Shown: positions 43,734 through 53,112, numbered from the stretch's first letter. The stretch: DNA of 64,000 nt from Bacteroidota bacterium (GCA_023417935.1 JAEZDY010000023.1:186001-250000), one strand, 5' to 3'. A program made the numbers and translations. Notes: generated from the letters alone by a model not told the origin.

Positions 43734-45263
43734 TTACTCCCATTCTATGGTTGCGGGTGGCTTTGAACTGATATCATATACAACCCTGTTAACACCTTTA
43801 ACCTTGTTGATTATGTCATTTGATACCTTTGCCAGGAACTCGTATGGCAAATGCGACCAGTCGGCTGTCATGCCATCAGTAGATCCCACTGCCCTCAGTG
43901 CTATTACGTTGTCATAAGTACGTTCATCTCCCATAACACCAACTGATTTAACCGGAAGTAAAATTACTGCTGCCTGCCATACTTTATCATATAGCTGCGA
44001 AGACTTGAGGCCTTCAATAAATATATTATCTGCTTCCTGCAAAATAGCAATTTTTTCGGGTGTAATGTCGCCCAGTATTCTGATTCCTAAACCCGGTCCC
44101 GGGAAAGGATGCCTGTTAAGTATATTTTCACTAATGCCTAAACTAAAGCCAACCTTTCTTACCTCATCTTTAAACAGGCTTTTGAGTGGTTCAACAACCT
44201 TAAGTTTCATAAAATCAGGTAATCCGCCAACATTGTGATGTGATTTGATAGTTGCCGAAGGTCCATTTACCGAAATTGATTCAATTACATCCGGATAAAT
44301 TGTACCCTGCCCCAACCAACTCACATTAGTGATTAAATGCGCTTCGTGATCAAACACTTCAATAAAAGTCCTCCCAATGGCTTTACGTTTCTGTTCAGGC
44401 TCTTCTAATCCTTCCAATCCTTTAAGGAATGCATCCGTAGCATCCACTCCTTTTATATTTAATCCCATGTTCTTATATGATTCCAGAACCTGGTGATATT
44501 CATTTTTGCGCAGCAGCCCGTTATTAACGAATATACAATGCAAATTAGTGCCTATGGCTTTATGAAGCAGAACAGCAGCTACTGTAGAATCCACTCCACC
44601 TGATAACCCCATCACTACCCTATCATTCCCAATCAACTCTTTTAACTCATGTATTGTAGTCTCAATAAAGCTGGCAGGAGTCCATAGTTGTGAGCAACCG
44701 CATATAGTGACTACAAAATTATGCAGTAGCGTACTGCCTTCTGTTGAATGGTAAACCTCAGGATGGAATTGAATACCCCAGGTTTCTTCTTCCCTAACCT
44801 GAAATCCTGCAATCTCAACATCTGCGGTACTAGCTATTATATCAAAAGATTCAGGCTTTTTAAGTATTGTATCGCCGTGCGACATCCAAACCTGACTTCC
44901 ATTTGAGATACCAGTAAGCAATGAATTAGTTGAATCCACAAAACCAAGATTAGCCCTGCCGTATTCCCTTATCTGAGAAGCTCTCACTTCACCGCCAAAA
45001 TTCTGTGCAAGAAACTGGGCTCCATAACAGATGGCAAGCAAAGGCACCTTACCTTTAATTGCTGACAAGTCAGGATAAGGTGAGTTTTCATCTCTAACTG
45101 AAAACGGACTACCTGAAAGGATAACTCCTTTAATATGGTTAGTAATCTCAGGTATCTTATTGAAAGGATGAATTTCACAATAAACGCTTAATTCTCTAAC
45201 TCTTCGGGCTATTAGCTGGGTATACTGCGATCCGAAATCTAATATTAAAATGGTCTCTTGCAT
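43734..45263 (-). CDS. guaA: GMP synthase (glutamine-hydrolysing)
   Basis: Makes GMP from XMP with glutamine as nitrogen source. The 509-residue product has the class I glutamine amidotransferase domain (1-190; AICYGAQ with Cys79, QFHPEVYH), the ATP-pyrophosphatase PP-loop GLSGGVDST near residue 220 and the C-terminal dimerisation domain ending YDISSKPPATIEWE. The promoter element at 45269-45276 lies so close that the mRNA may be leaderless. Confidence 0.97.
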   Translation of the reverse strand: MQETILILDFGSQYTQLIARRVRELSVYCEIHPFNKIPEITNHIKGVILSGSPFSVRDENSPYPDLSAIKGKVPLLAICYGAQFLAQNFGGEVRASQIREYGRANLGFVDSTNSLLTGISNGSQVWMSHGDTILKKPESFDIIASTADVEIAGFQVREEETWGIQFHPEVYHSTEGSTLLHNFVVTICGCSQLWTPASFIETTIHELKELIGNDRVVMGLSGGVDSTVAAVLLHKAIGTNLHCIFVNNGLLRKNEYHQVLESYKNMGLNIKGVDATDAFLKGLEGLEEPEQKRKAIGRTFIEVFDHEAHLITNVSWLGQGTIYPDVIESISVNGPSATIKSHHNVGGLPDFMKLKVVEPLKSLFKDEVRKVGFSLGISENILNRHPFPGPGLGIRILGDITPEKIAILQEADNIFIEGLKSSQLYDKVWQAAVILLPVKSVGVMGDERTYDNVIALRAVGSTDGMTADWSHLPYEFLAKVSNDIINKVKGVNRVVYDISSKPPATIEWE

Positions 45264-45268
45264 GGATG

Positions 45269-45276
45269 CAAAGGTA
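45269..45276 (-). promoter_or_regulatory. Putative guaA promoter, -7 element next to the start codon
   Basis: The minus strand reads TACCTTTG, an exact TAnnTTTG match, ending 5 bases before the guaA ATG. With the usual 5-8 base gap the transcript would begin at or next to the ATG. Confidence 0.45.
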
Positions 45277-45450
45277 ATAGTTAATGATTAATTTGGAGGT
45301 ATCATCATAAGTTTTATTGGATAATAGAATGCATCATGCTAACTTTTATTATAGTTGAATGAGCAATATTGACACTTTGTTGTTACCTTAGTGCTATATT
45401 TAAGTGCTGCTATATGTCATTCATTATTATTCACCAAATATATAACCAAA

Positions 45451-47745
45451 ATGACACACGAACGCAAACTATGGATTGCCTTCTCGGCTGTATTGATCCT
45501 TTCTTTTGCTGTATTAATCTACTATGGGTATGAAATTTACCAGAAAGCACCTCCGGTGCCTGTTAAGGTAGTTCTCACCGATGGTACGGTACTTTTCACA
45601 GGACAACAAATTAAAGACGGACAGAATGTCTGGCAAAGTATGGGTGGACAAGAGGTTGGCACTGTATGGGGGCATGGTGCATACATTGCACCTGACTGGA
45701 CTGCTGATTGGCTGCACCGCGAGGCTTTAATCATACTAAGGCTCAGGGCTAAAGAGGAATTTAATACAACTTATGAAAACCTCGAAGAGGAACAAAAAGT
45801 ATTACTTCAGAACCGCCTGCAGAAAAATATCCGTGAAAACACCTACAATCCTCAAACCGGTGTTTTAACCATCAATTCCTGGCGCAAACAAGCCTATGAT
45901 TCCCTCAGTATGTACTACACTTCCCTGTTTATGGATGATCCTGATTTCAGGGAATTAAGAGCTGCCTATGCCATTCCGAAAAATGCGATCAGAGATCCTG
46001 AGAGAATGCAAAACATGGTTTCTTTCTTCTTCTGGGCATCTTGGGCATGTGTAACCGAACGACCGGGCGAATCAATTACATACACGCACAACTGGCCTCC
46101 TGAAGAACTGGTTGGCAACAAGCCAACAGGTAGTTTGCTTTTGTGGACCGGTTTCAGCGTTATAATGCTGTTATTGGGTATTGGTGTGCTGGTTTATTAT
46201 TACGCGAGCAAACGTGATGAAACAGAAACAAACCTGCCTGTTGAAGACCCATTAATGAGTCAGCATATTACACCTTCAATGAAGGCAGTTGAAAAGTACT
46301 TTTGGGTTGTTAACCTGCTGATCCTCGTGCAGGTCATCATGGGCGTTGTAACTGCGCATTATGGTGTTGAAGGTGAAGGATTGTACGGCCTTCCGCTTCA
46401 GGAATGGATACCTTATTCTATTACGAGAACATGGCATGTTCAAATTGCCATTTTCTGGATTGCCACAGCCTGGCTTGCAACAGGTCTATACATAGCCCCT
46501 TCAATTGCCGGGCGCGACCCGAAATTCCAGGTTGCTGGTGTTAACTTCCTTTTTATTGCCCTCCTTATTATCGTGGCCGGTTCAATGATAGGCCAATGGA
46601 TGGGTGTGATGCAGAAACTTGGTTTAGTTGAAAACTTCTGGTTTGGTCATCAGGGATATGAGTACGTTGACCTTGGCCGGTTCTGGCAAATGTTCCTTAT
46701 GGTCGGATTATTCCTGTGGCTGGCGCTTATGATACGTCCATTACTGGATATATACAAGACAAAAACGCCTGAGAAACACATGCTCACCTTATTCCTGATC
46801 TCATCTGCGGCAATTGCTGTTTTCTATGCAGCCGGACTAATGTGGGGGCGGCAAACAAACCTTGCCATTGCTGAATACTGGCGCTGGTGGGTTGTACACC
46901 TGTGGGTTGAAGGATTTTTTGAAGTATTTGCCACTGTAGTAGCTGCATTTCTCTTCGTAAGGATGGGATTACTGCAAATTAAACTTGCAACACATAGTGT
47001 TTTATTCGCTACCATCATCTTTCTTTCAGGTGGTATACTTGGCACTTTCCATCACCTGTATTTCAGCGGTACCCCCACCGCTATTATGGCTTTAGGCGCT
47101 ACTTTCAGTGCGCTTGAAGTAGTCCCTCTGGTATTAATAGGATTTGAGGCCTTCCACAATTACAGGCTCAGCCGTTCAACGCAATGGCTTCTTGATTACA
47201 AATGGCCAATATTCTGTTTACTCGCTGTTTCTTTCTGGAACTTCCTTGGCGCCGGAATTTTTGGTTTTATCATCAACCCTCCAATTGCTCTGTTCTACAT
47301 GCAGGGACTAAATACAACTGCTGTGCACGGACATACTGCTTTGTTTGGTGTATACGGTATGCTGGGTATCGGACTAATGCTTTTTGTTCTGCGTAGTTTA
47401 TACCGTAGGGACAAGTGGAATAACAAGCTTGTGGGATTTGCTTTCTGGTCAATAAATATAGGCCTGATGCTTATGGTACTACTTAGCTTATTGCCAATTG
47501 GCTTCCTGCAAACAGTTGCCAGTGTTAATGAAGGTATGTGGTATGCACGTTCGGTTGAATTTATGCAACAGGATCACATGGTTATCCTCCGTTGGTTACG
47601 TACTATTGGTGATACTATCTTTGCAATTGGAACCCTGGCATTAGGCTGGTTTGTTTTCTCACTGGCTTACAGGAACAGAAAGAAAGAACCGGGTACACCT
47701 GAAGCTACCGATCCTACTACTTATCAGGATAATTTAAGAAAATAA
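45451..47745 (+). CDS. norZ: Quinol-dependent nitric oxide reductase (qNor)
   Basis: Single-subunit membrane enzyme that reduces NO to N2O with electrons from quinol. The 764-residue product has one N-terminal helix, a periplasmic domain with the GQNVWQSMGGQEVGTVWGHG region (about 55-80) that replaces the cytochrome c subunit of cNor, and 13 more helices with the NorB metal ligands (TRTWHVQIAIFW near 330, VHLWVEGFFEVFA near 485 and HHLYFSGTP near 535). The ATG at 45451 gives the standard N-terminus; an ATG at 45391 would add 20 atypical residues. No other denitrification genes are near, so it is likely for NO detoxification. Confidence 0.94.
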   Translation: MTHERKLWIAFSAVLILSFAVLIYYGYEIYQKAPPVPVKVVLTDGTVLFTGQQIKDGQNVWQSMGGQEVGTVWGHGAYIAPDWTADWLHREALIILRLRAKEEFNTTYENLEEEQKVLLQNRLQKNIRENTYNPQTGVLTINSWRKQAYDSLSMYYTSLFMDDPDFRELRAAYAIPKNAIRDPERMQNMVSFFFWASWACVTERPGESITYTHNWPPEELVGNKPTGSLLLWTGFSVIMLLLGIGVLVYYYASKRDETETNLPVEDPLMSQHITPSMKAVEKYFWVVNLLILVQVIMGVVTAHYGVEGEGLYGLPLQEWIPYSITRTWHVQIAIFWIATAWLATGLYIAPSIAGRDPKFQVAGVNFLFIALLIIVAGSMIGQWMGVMQKLGLVENFWFGHQGYEYVDLGRFWQMFLMVGLFLWLALMIRPLLDIYKTKTPEKHMLTLFLISSAAIAVFYAAGLMWGRQTNLAIAEYWRWWVVHLWVEGFFEVFATVVAAFLFVRMGLLQIKLATHSVLFATIIFLSGGILGTFHHLYFSGTPTAIMALGATFSALEVVPLVLIGFEAFHNYRLSRSTQWLLDYKWPIFCLLAVSFWNFLGAGIFGFIINPPIALFYMQGLNTTAVHGHTALFGVYGMLGIGLMLFVLRSLYRRDKWNNKLVGFAFWSINIGLMLMVLLSLLPIGFLQTVASVNEGMWYARSVEFMQQDHMVILRWLRTIGDTIFAIGTLALGWFVFSLAYRNRKKEPGTPEATDPTTYQDNLRK

Positions 47746-47805
47746 GTTTTGGAGAGACAAGAGGAGTTAAAGCTCACTCTAATGACTTATAAAATAAGCG
47801 TATTC

Positions 47806-48657
47806 TTATGACAAATTCTCAATTTGTCGCCTGACTTTTATCTTAACCAGGCTCATTTTAACAAGCTTGGTTAAGATAAAGAGCAGGACAAAAACAAATA
47901 TGATGGTTGCCCCTGATGGAATATTATAGAAATAAGATATCAGCAATCCACCAATGGAACCTGTTATACCAAAGGCTATGGATAACCATATAATATAGTC
48001 AAATCGCTTGGTCAGTATATTAGCTGTTGACTGGGGTATGGTAAGGAATGAAATTACAAGTATGATTCCCACCAACCTTATATTTAGTACTATTGTGATA
48101 GCCACAAGGCTGATCATGATATACTTTATGAGATTAACAGGTGCTTTGTGCGATCGTGCATACTCTTCATCAAAAGCCACGAACAGTATCAAGTGATAGA
48201 ATACAGTAAAAGTAACTATAAGTACGGCTGCCAATATACCAATCATCCATAAATCGGCATTACTCACCGTGAGTATATTCCCAAACAGGTACGACATCAG
48301 GTTTGGTGCATAACCCGGTGTTATAAAGATAAATATAATGCCTACTGCCATACCGAATGACCATAGTATACCAATAGCTGAGTCCTCACGAATGTTTGAC
48401 TTTGTTGATATCCATTCTATACCCAATGCGGCCATTACACTAAAAACAGCTGCGCCCAACACCGGATTCAGTCCCATAAAATAAGCTATCCCAATTCCAC
48501 CAAAGGATGCATGAGTAATACCTCCACTGATAAAAACCATACGCCTTGCTACAATGTATGATCCTATAATGCCACATACAATACTTGCCAGTATTGCAGC
48601 AAGCATTGCATTGTTAAAAAAACGGTAATCAAACAGTTCAAGAATTTGCTCAATCAT
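47806..48657 (-). CDS. znuB: Zinc/manganese ABC transporter permease
   Basis: Inner-membrane permease of the ABC-3 family with about eight helices in 283 residues; AILASIVCGIIGSYIVARRMVFISGGITHASFGGIGIAY is the conserved region (described by position: about 20-60). The start at 48657 overlaps the znuC stop by 8 bases. An upstream ATG (48681) lies deeper inside znuC and is less likely. It is the last gene of znuA-znuC-znuB. Confidence 0.92.
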   Translation of the reverse strand: MIEQILELFDYRFFNNAMLAAILASIVCGIIGSYIVARRMVFISGGITHASFGGIGIAYFMGLNPVLGAAVFSVMAALGIEWISTKSNIREDSAIGILWSFGMAVGIIFIFITPGYAPNLMSYLFGNILTVSNADLWMIGILAAVLIVTFTVFYHLILFVAFDEEYARSHKAPVNLIKYIMISLVAITIVLNIRLVGIILVISFLTIPQSTANILTKRFDYIIWLSIAFGITGSIGGLLISYFYNIPSGATIIFVFVLLFILTKLVKMSLVKIKVRRQIENLS

Positions 48658-49408
48658 GTTTGTGATTATGTATATGATCACCCAACACCGTGTGGGGTAC
48701 CTGACCGTGCGTTATTAACTGAATTGGGCAATTGTACGCCTCCAGCTGACTCTGTGTAATAATATTCGATTGATGATAATGAAGGTTTCTGTTCACACAT
48801 GCTATCGTTTTAACATAACTGGTAATGGTACCAACATCATGTGAAACCATAAGAATGGCCATTTTTTGATTTAGTATCCTGAGCAATTCATACAAATCAT
48901 GCTCAAAGCTATTATCAACAAAGGTGTTTGGCTCGTCAAGTATAAGTATATGAGGATCTGATACTATAGCCCTGGCAAGCAGCACCCTTTGCATCTGGCC
49001 TCCCGATAAGCCTCCAACATTTTTATTTGACAGATGGCTAATACCCATCAGCTCAAGCACATTCTTAACCCTTAACCTATCGGCGCTTGTAAACCTGCCA
49101 GTAAATCTTTTAACTGACATCAGGCCTGAAAGAACCACTTCTAATACTGAAACCGGGAATTGCCTGTCGTTTTGATTTGACTGGGGTAAATATCCAATGT
49201 GCATATTCGCATCATTCTTATGCCAAACTATTTCCCCTTTCATAGGCTTAAGCAGACCGAGTATCACCTTAACCAGGGTGGTTTTTCCTCCACCATTCGG
49301 ACCAATAATACCAATAAAATCATGGTCATCAACCACGAGGTTAATATCTTTCAATATTACCTCATCAGCGTACCCTGCGCTTATATCCTTTATTTCAACT
49401 ATCGGCAT
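48650..49408 (-). CDS. znuC: Zinc/manganese ABC transporter ATP-binding protein
   Basis: ATPase of the metal importer. The 252-residue product has Walker A GPNGGGKTT near residue 37, the LSGGQ signature region VGGLSGGQMQRVLLARA near residue 132, and Walker B ILILDEPNTFVD. It starts 4 bases after znuA and overlaps znuB. A short His-rich tail (HIHNHKHD) at the C-terminus fits a zinc role. Confidence 0.94.
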   Translation of the reverse strand: MPIVEIKDISAGYADEVILKDINLVVDDHDFIGIIGPNGGGKTTLVKVILGLLKPMKGEIVWHKNDANMHIGYLPQSNQNDRQFPVSVLEVVLSGLMSVKRFTGRFTSADRLRVKNVLELMGISHLSNKNVGGLSGGQMQRVLLARAIVSDPHILILDEPNTFVDNSFEHDLYELLRILNQKMAILMVSHDVGTITSYVKTIACVNRNLHYHQSNIITQSQLEAYNCPIQLITHGQVPHTVLGDHIHNHKHD

Positions 49409-49412
49409 ATGA

Positions 49413-50309
49413 TTACTTAACGGCTGAACTTATAATCCGGTCAGTAAAGGTAAGGAGGTTTTGCTCAACATTTTCCTCAAGCGGATTAAATGGCACAAGC
49501 TCCAAACTGAGTTGATCAGATAATGTTTGAGCGCTCTTTTTGTCAAATTGCTCAGAGTAGAAAATTGTGTTTATCTGGTTTTCCTTTGCCAAATCAATCA
49601 ATTCCTTCATATACGCAGGGCTCGGCTCTTTACCACCAAGCTCAATGGGCAACTGTATTACACCATAGTCCCTGGAAAAATAACTCAAGGCTGGATGGTA
49701 TATCATGAACACTGGTTGCCTACCTAATGACCTGAACTTATTAGCAATAACTATATCAAGTGAATCCAGCCTGTTGTTTAAAGCCGCGTGTTTCCCTGTA
49801 AATTCAGTCTCCATTTCCGGCTTAAGCCTGATAAGCTCTTTCAGGATAGTATTACTTTGAACCTTAAGCTCCCTGATAGAAAGCCAGATATGTGGATCAA
49901 CGCCTGCATCGTGATGGTGGTGTTTTTCGCCGTGTGAGTGGTCATGATGCATTTCACCCTCAATCAAATCAACTCCTGAAGCTGTGTTTACAATCTTCAG
50001 GTCAGGATGTAATTCAGCAACCTTTTGAAGCCAACCCTTCTCAAAATCAAGCAAGCCGGTCATAAAATATGTTTTCGATTCACTAACCTCTTTCATCTGC
50101 TTAGCCGAAGGTTCATAAGTTTCAGGACCACTGCCATCAGCAACAAGTACATTGATGTTAAACTGGTCACCGGCTATCTGTTCAACCAGGTACTTCTGGG
50201 GGCGGATACTTACGGTTATGGTTTCTTTAGCTTCTTTGGTTGATTTTTCCGGAGCAGTATTACAACCCAATAAACTTATTGACAATAGTAAAAATAACAA
50301 TGTGCGCAT
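49413..50309 (-). CDS. znuA: Zinc ABC transporter substrate-binding lipoprotein
   Basis: Periplasmic zinc-binding component of the importer. The 298-residue product has a lipoprotein signal ending LLGC (Cys16), the cluster A-1 fold (VSIRPQKYLVEQIAGDQFNI) and a His-rich loop between residues 118 and 133 (HHDHSHGEKHHHH). Metal ligands fit the ZnuA pattern: the loop-adjacent His (DPHIW), the His of MIYHPALSYF and an acidic residue near the C-terminus (YSEQFD). First gene of the operon; a candidate promoter lies 21 bases upstream. Confidence 0.94.
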   Translation of the reverse strand: MRTLLFLLLSISLLGCNTAPEKSTKEAKETITVSIRPQKYLVEQIAGDQFNINVLVADGSGPETYEPSAKQMKEVSESKTYFMTGLLDFEKGWLQKVAELHPDLKIVNTASGVDLIEGEMHHDHSHGEKHHHHDAGVDPHIWLSIRELKVQSNTILKELIRLKPEMETEFTGKHAALNNRLDSLDIVIANKFRSLGRQPVFMIYHPALSYFSRDYGVIQLPIELGGKEPSPAYMKELIDLAKENQINTIFYSEQFDKKSAQTLSDQLSLELVPFNPLEENVEQNLLTFTDRIISSAVK

Positions 50310-50329
50310 ACTTCATATTTTTAGGAGTG

Positions 50330-50337
50330 CAAAGGTA
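50330..50337 (-). promoter_or_regulatory. Putative znuA promoter, -7 element
   Basis: The minus strand reads TACCTTTG, an exact TAnnTTTG match, 21 bases before the znuA start. Confidence 0.5.
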
Positions 50338-50399
50338 GTAAAATAGTGGTTGTGGCCAGGAGTCAATTGAATGGTGATTATATAGAGTCAACCTTGTTA

Positions 50400-50457
50400 C
50401 AACCTTATTACAACATTGTATTACCCTTGTATATACAATGTATATTTAATAAGGTTG
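50400..50457. repeat. Nested inverted repeat upstream of znuA, possible Zur-type operator
   Basis: Outer arms CAACCTTATT (50400-50409) and AATAAGGTTG (50448-50457) are perfect complements. Inside them ACATTGTA (50413-50420) pairs with TACAATGT (50434-50441), and the 12-bp palindrome TTGTATATACAA lies at 50427-50438. The site is about 90 bases before znuA. Zinc importers are usually repressed by Zur at an AT-rich palindrome upstream, so this is a candidate; no Zur gene is in the window. Confidence 0.55.
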
Positions 50458-50607
50458 ATACTACGTTTTAATTAAGTTAAAACAAAGTGTGGAAAAAGGA
50501 ATATCTATGGGATCATGCTCCTAATCAGGCAAACTAACATTACTTTTTAACCGGAATGAGTTTGCTGGATAGGTGATTGATGAAAACAATAAATATATTT
50601 TTATTTT

Positions 50608-50640
50608 TTTGTAATGCGTATTGATTTTTTTGTAAATTTG
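50608..50640 (+). promoter_or_regulatory. Putative promoter of the 50679 gene
   Basis: TTTG at 50608-50611, a 21-base spacer and TAAATTTG at 50633-50640 fit the Bacteroidota -33/-7 pattern. Transcription would start near 50647. Confidence 0.6.
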
Positions 50641-50678
50641 AGTGCTCAATTATATAATTTAAACCAACCATTTAACCC

Positions 50679-51278
50679 ATGGAAGCTCAGAAAGTGGAAG
50701 AACGTAACGCGTTTGATATATTGGTAGATTATCCTTTAAAACACGGATTAGAGTTCGATACTCATCTGGATTATAGAAGATTTTTTTTGTTTCCCACTGA
50801 TTCCATTCTTAATTCGAAATTTGTCATCTTTAAATATGGTTCTCTCTATTTATATGCTTACGATTCCTACACTGCAAGAATGTATATGTCAGATACAACT
50901 ACCGGAATATATGGCATTTCAAATGTTGCTGAAGACGTTGAATTGAAAATACACAAAAAAGATTTTACTGATTTATTACTGAGGATAAATAAGAAGAAGA
51001 CCGGAGTCAGGTATATTGATGATTACCTTACAATTACTTCAAACAAGGACCTTACTCTTTCAATACCAAAAGAAGCTGTATCACTATTTCAGGAAATGGC
51101 TAAGAGGTTCAGCCCATTTCATTTGGTTATTGAAAATAATTATATTCAAAATATTGGTGAGTTAAAAGACAAAAAAGTGATTGGACTGGAAACTCAGCAA
51201 TGGCTTCACAAAGAAGAAGATGTTGATTTATTCTTACGACTAGGGGAAGAATTATTGGAGCATTTTAAAAATGTCTGA
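50679..51278 (+). CDS. Hypothetical cytosolic protein
   Basis: I do not recognise this 199-residue family. It has no signal peptide or membrane helix. The first 90 residues are beta-rich with many Tyr and Phe (SKFVIFKYGSLYLYAYDSY); the rest is mixed and ends in an acidic helix (EEDVDLFLRLGEELLEHFKNV). It has its own promoter and a stem-loop after it, so it is a single-gene unit that diverges from znuA. A shared regulatory region is possible but not shown. Confidence 0.72.
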   Translation: MEAQKVEERNAFDILVDYPLKHGLEFDTHLDYRRFFLFPTDSILNSKFVIFKYGSLYLYAYDSYTARMYMSDTTTGIYGISNVAEDVELKIHKKDFTDLLLRINKKKTGVRYIDDYLTITSNKDLTLSIPKEAVSLFQEMAKRFSPFHLVIENNYIQNIGELKDKKVIGLETQQWLHKEEDVDLFLRLGEELLEHFKNV

Positions 51279-51318
51279 CCAATTACGACAGGGAAATTAT
51301 GAAAGAAGTTATTTAAAG

Positions 51319-51358
51319 ACTGTCTGAAAGAAAAGTGTTGTTATATTTGTCAGACAGT
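51319..51358 (+). terminator. Stem-loop after the 50679 gene, with an embedded promoter-like element
   Basis: Perfect 9-bp arms ACTGTCTGA and TCAGACAGT with a 22-base loop, followed by TTCATTT. The loop end holds TATATTTG (51342-51349), an exact TAnnTTTG match that could start transcription of the 51427 gene. The T-run is weak for a terminator. Confidence 0.45.
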
Positions 51359-51426
51359 TTCATTTATAAGCCATTAAAGTAGCATCCTCAGAAAGTATCG
51401 GTCATTACCCCATTTAAATAGAATCC

Positions 51427-52056
51427 ATGAAAATTAAAAGCCTCATCCTTATAGCTTTTTGCTGGTTTATACTTCTGCCTGTTGGAAAATCGCAGGTTTT
51501 TGAACAGGAGAAGTTGTTTAAGATATTGCCTGCAATACCATCAAACCTTTCCACTGCTTCAGAAGAGCAAGTTAATGCATTCAGAAATTATTGCGATTCT
51601 ATATATCTTGTATTGACCGGGTATGAAGAAAAATATAAGCGGTCGGGAAATTCTGAAACGAATAGTGCACTGATAATGGAGTATTATGACATAAGAGATT
51701 CAATACTTGACCTGCATGCCACGCAACGAACCAAGTACTATGATCTGGTTCCCTTGTTTTCAGATATGGAATATGAGTTATCAGGAAAGAATAGTTTAAT
51801 TGATGACCCTGAGCAGATCTATGCCAACAGGATAGAATGCAGTGAAAAACAAATAGGCATATACCTGCAGTTCCTTAAAGATTACAGAACTAAACTTCAT
51901 AACATCGCCGAAAAGGCAAACAAATCAGAAGTAATTCCCCTGCCTAACCATCTGAACAAGAATGTTTCTTACGTTATTTTGAATATTAAAAATTACCTTA
52001 ACTACCTGAGTGAGGTGTATAAGTTTAATATTAGTCCAGAGTCGTTGGTTGAATAA
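51427..52056 (+). CDS. Hypothetical secreted helical protein
   Basis: I do not recognise this 209-residue protein. It has a signal peptide (MKIKSLILIAFCWFILLPVG, cleavage near residue 22) and then a mainly helical body with many charged residues and no Cys in pairs. No domain or catalytic motif is visible. It is probably periplasmic. Its neighbours are also of unknown function. Confidence 0.72.
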   Translation: MKIKSLILIAFCWFILLPVGKSQVFEQEKLFKILPAIPSNLSTASEEQVNAFRNYCDSIYLVLTGYEEKYKRSGNSETNSALIMEYYDIRDSILDLHATQRTKYYDLVPLFSDMEYELSGKNSLIDDPEQIYANRIECSEKQIGIYLQFLKDYRTKLHNIAEKANKSEVIPLPNHLNKNVSYVILNIKNYLNYLSEVYKFNISPESLVE

Positions 52057-52107
52057 GTTGTTGCTGATTGCTGATTGGTGCATTTCCTCCCTCTGATATA
52101 AACACAC

Positions 52108-52123
52108 TGTAGAAAATTCTACA
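52108..52123. repeat. Short inverted repeat
   Basis: TGTAGAA and TTCTACA arms around AA, a 16-base palindrome 90 bases before the -7 element of the next gene. It could be a dimeric regulator site. Confidence 0.35.
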
Positions 52124-52197
52124 CAAGTAAAAAAAAGCTAACTTTCTTTAAATTGCTTTATTATCAAGGCTTTACGAGCTTATAGATTGTTTGGCTT

Positions 52198-52205
52198 TAA
52201 TTTTG
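52198..52205 (+). promoter_or_regulatory. Putative promoter of the coiled-coil lipoprotein, -7 element
   Basis: TAATTTTG matches TAnnTTTG and lies 38 bases before the ATG. GAAGGA follows at 52213-52218. Confidence 0.45.
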
Positions 52206-52242
52206 AACAATGTGAAGGAAACACTAAATAACTCATAACACC

Positions 52243-53112
52243 ATGAAAAAACTGATAGTTATTGCAATGCTTCCACTGATATTTGTTGCATGCGAAAACA
52301 AAGAACAAACAGCCAGAATAAACCAATTGCAGGAAGAGCAGGAAATGATGGTCAATGAAACCAGAACAAAGGATTCGCTGATCAATGATTTTATGCAAAC
52401 ACTAAACGAAATCGAAGCCAATCTGGCAGAGATAAAATCAAAAGAGAAACTCATTAGTAAAGAAACCGCATCAGGCACTGAGCTAAGCAGATCAGCACGT
52501 CAGCGGGTTAACGAAGATATAAGCCTTATCAATCAGTTGATGGCTGAAAATAAAGAAATGATTGCTTCACTCAATCAGAAACTCAAAAGATCGAATGTTC
52601 GTATTGCTGAGTTTGAAAGAATGGTTGAAGCCACTAACCAGCAGCTTGCTTTAAGGGATATGGAAATTGATTCTCTTAAAACAGAACTCTCCACACTCAA
52701 TTTTACAATTGCAGTATTGAATGATACAATCTCACAGATATCAAACCGTAACATGGCTTTAAGTGGTGAGGTTAATGAAAGAACCAATGAATTGAACACT
52801 GCATATTATGTAGTAGGCGAGCGTAAAGAATTATTAGATCAGCATATTATAAGTAAACAAGGTGGTATATTAGGCATAGGCCGCACTCAAAAGGTTGCAG
52901 GTGACGTTGACTTGAATGAATTCACTAAAGTTGACATACGTAACTTAAAGACTATACCGCTTGATGTAAAGAAAGCAACAATTATGTCAGTACACCCTGC
53001 CGGTTCTTATGAACTTGTTGGAACTGATAAAAGAGTTAATGAATTGGTAATTAAAGATCCAGAATTATTCTGGCAGAAATCCAGAATGTTAGTTATTTCA
53101 ACCGATGTCTAA
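52243..53112 (+). CDS. Coiled-coil lipoprotein (Bacteroidota envelope family)
   Basis: The 289-residue product has a lipoprotein signal (FVACEN, Cys15), a long coiled coil (about 20-185, with heptad-like RINQLQEEQEMMV and ISQISNRNMALSGEV) and a conserved C-terminal domain (about 190-289) with ELNTAYYVVGERKEL and GGILGIGRTQKV. Proteins of this layout are widespread in Bacteroidota; I recall some being named after a collagen-binding adhesin, but nothing here shows adhesion. A strong terminator follows. Confidence 0.78.
   Translation: MKKLIVIAMLPLIFVACENKEQTARINQLQEEQEMMVNETRTKDSLINDFMQTLNEIEANLAEIKSKEKLISKETASGTELSRSARQRVNEDISLINQLMAENKEMIASLNQKLKRSNVRIAEFERMVEATNQQLALRDMEIDSLKTELSTLNFTIAVLNDTISQISNRNMALSGEVNERTNELNTAYYVVGERKELLDQHIISKQGGILGIGRTQKVAGDVDLNEFTKVDIRNLKTIPLDVKKATIMSVHPAGSYELVGTDKRVNELVIKDPELFWQKSRMLVISTDV

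Larger units (their letters stand above)
50310..50678. other. Divergent regulatory region between znuA and a gene of unknown function
   Basis: 369 AT-rich bases with no credible gene. It holds one promoter element in each direction (50330-50337 minus, 50608-50640 plus) and a long interrupted inverted repeat at 50400-50457. Confidence 0.6.
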
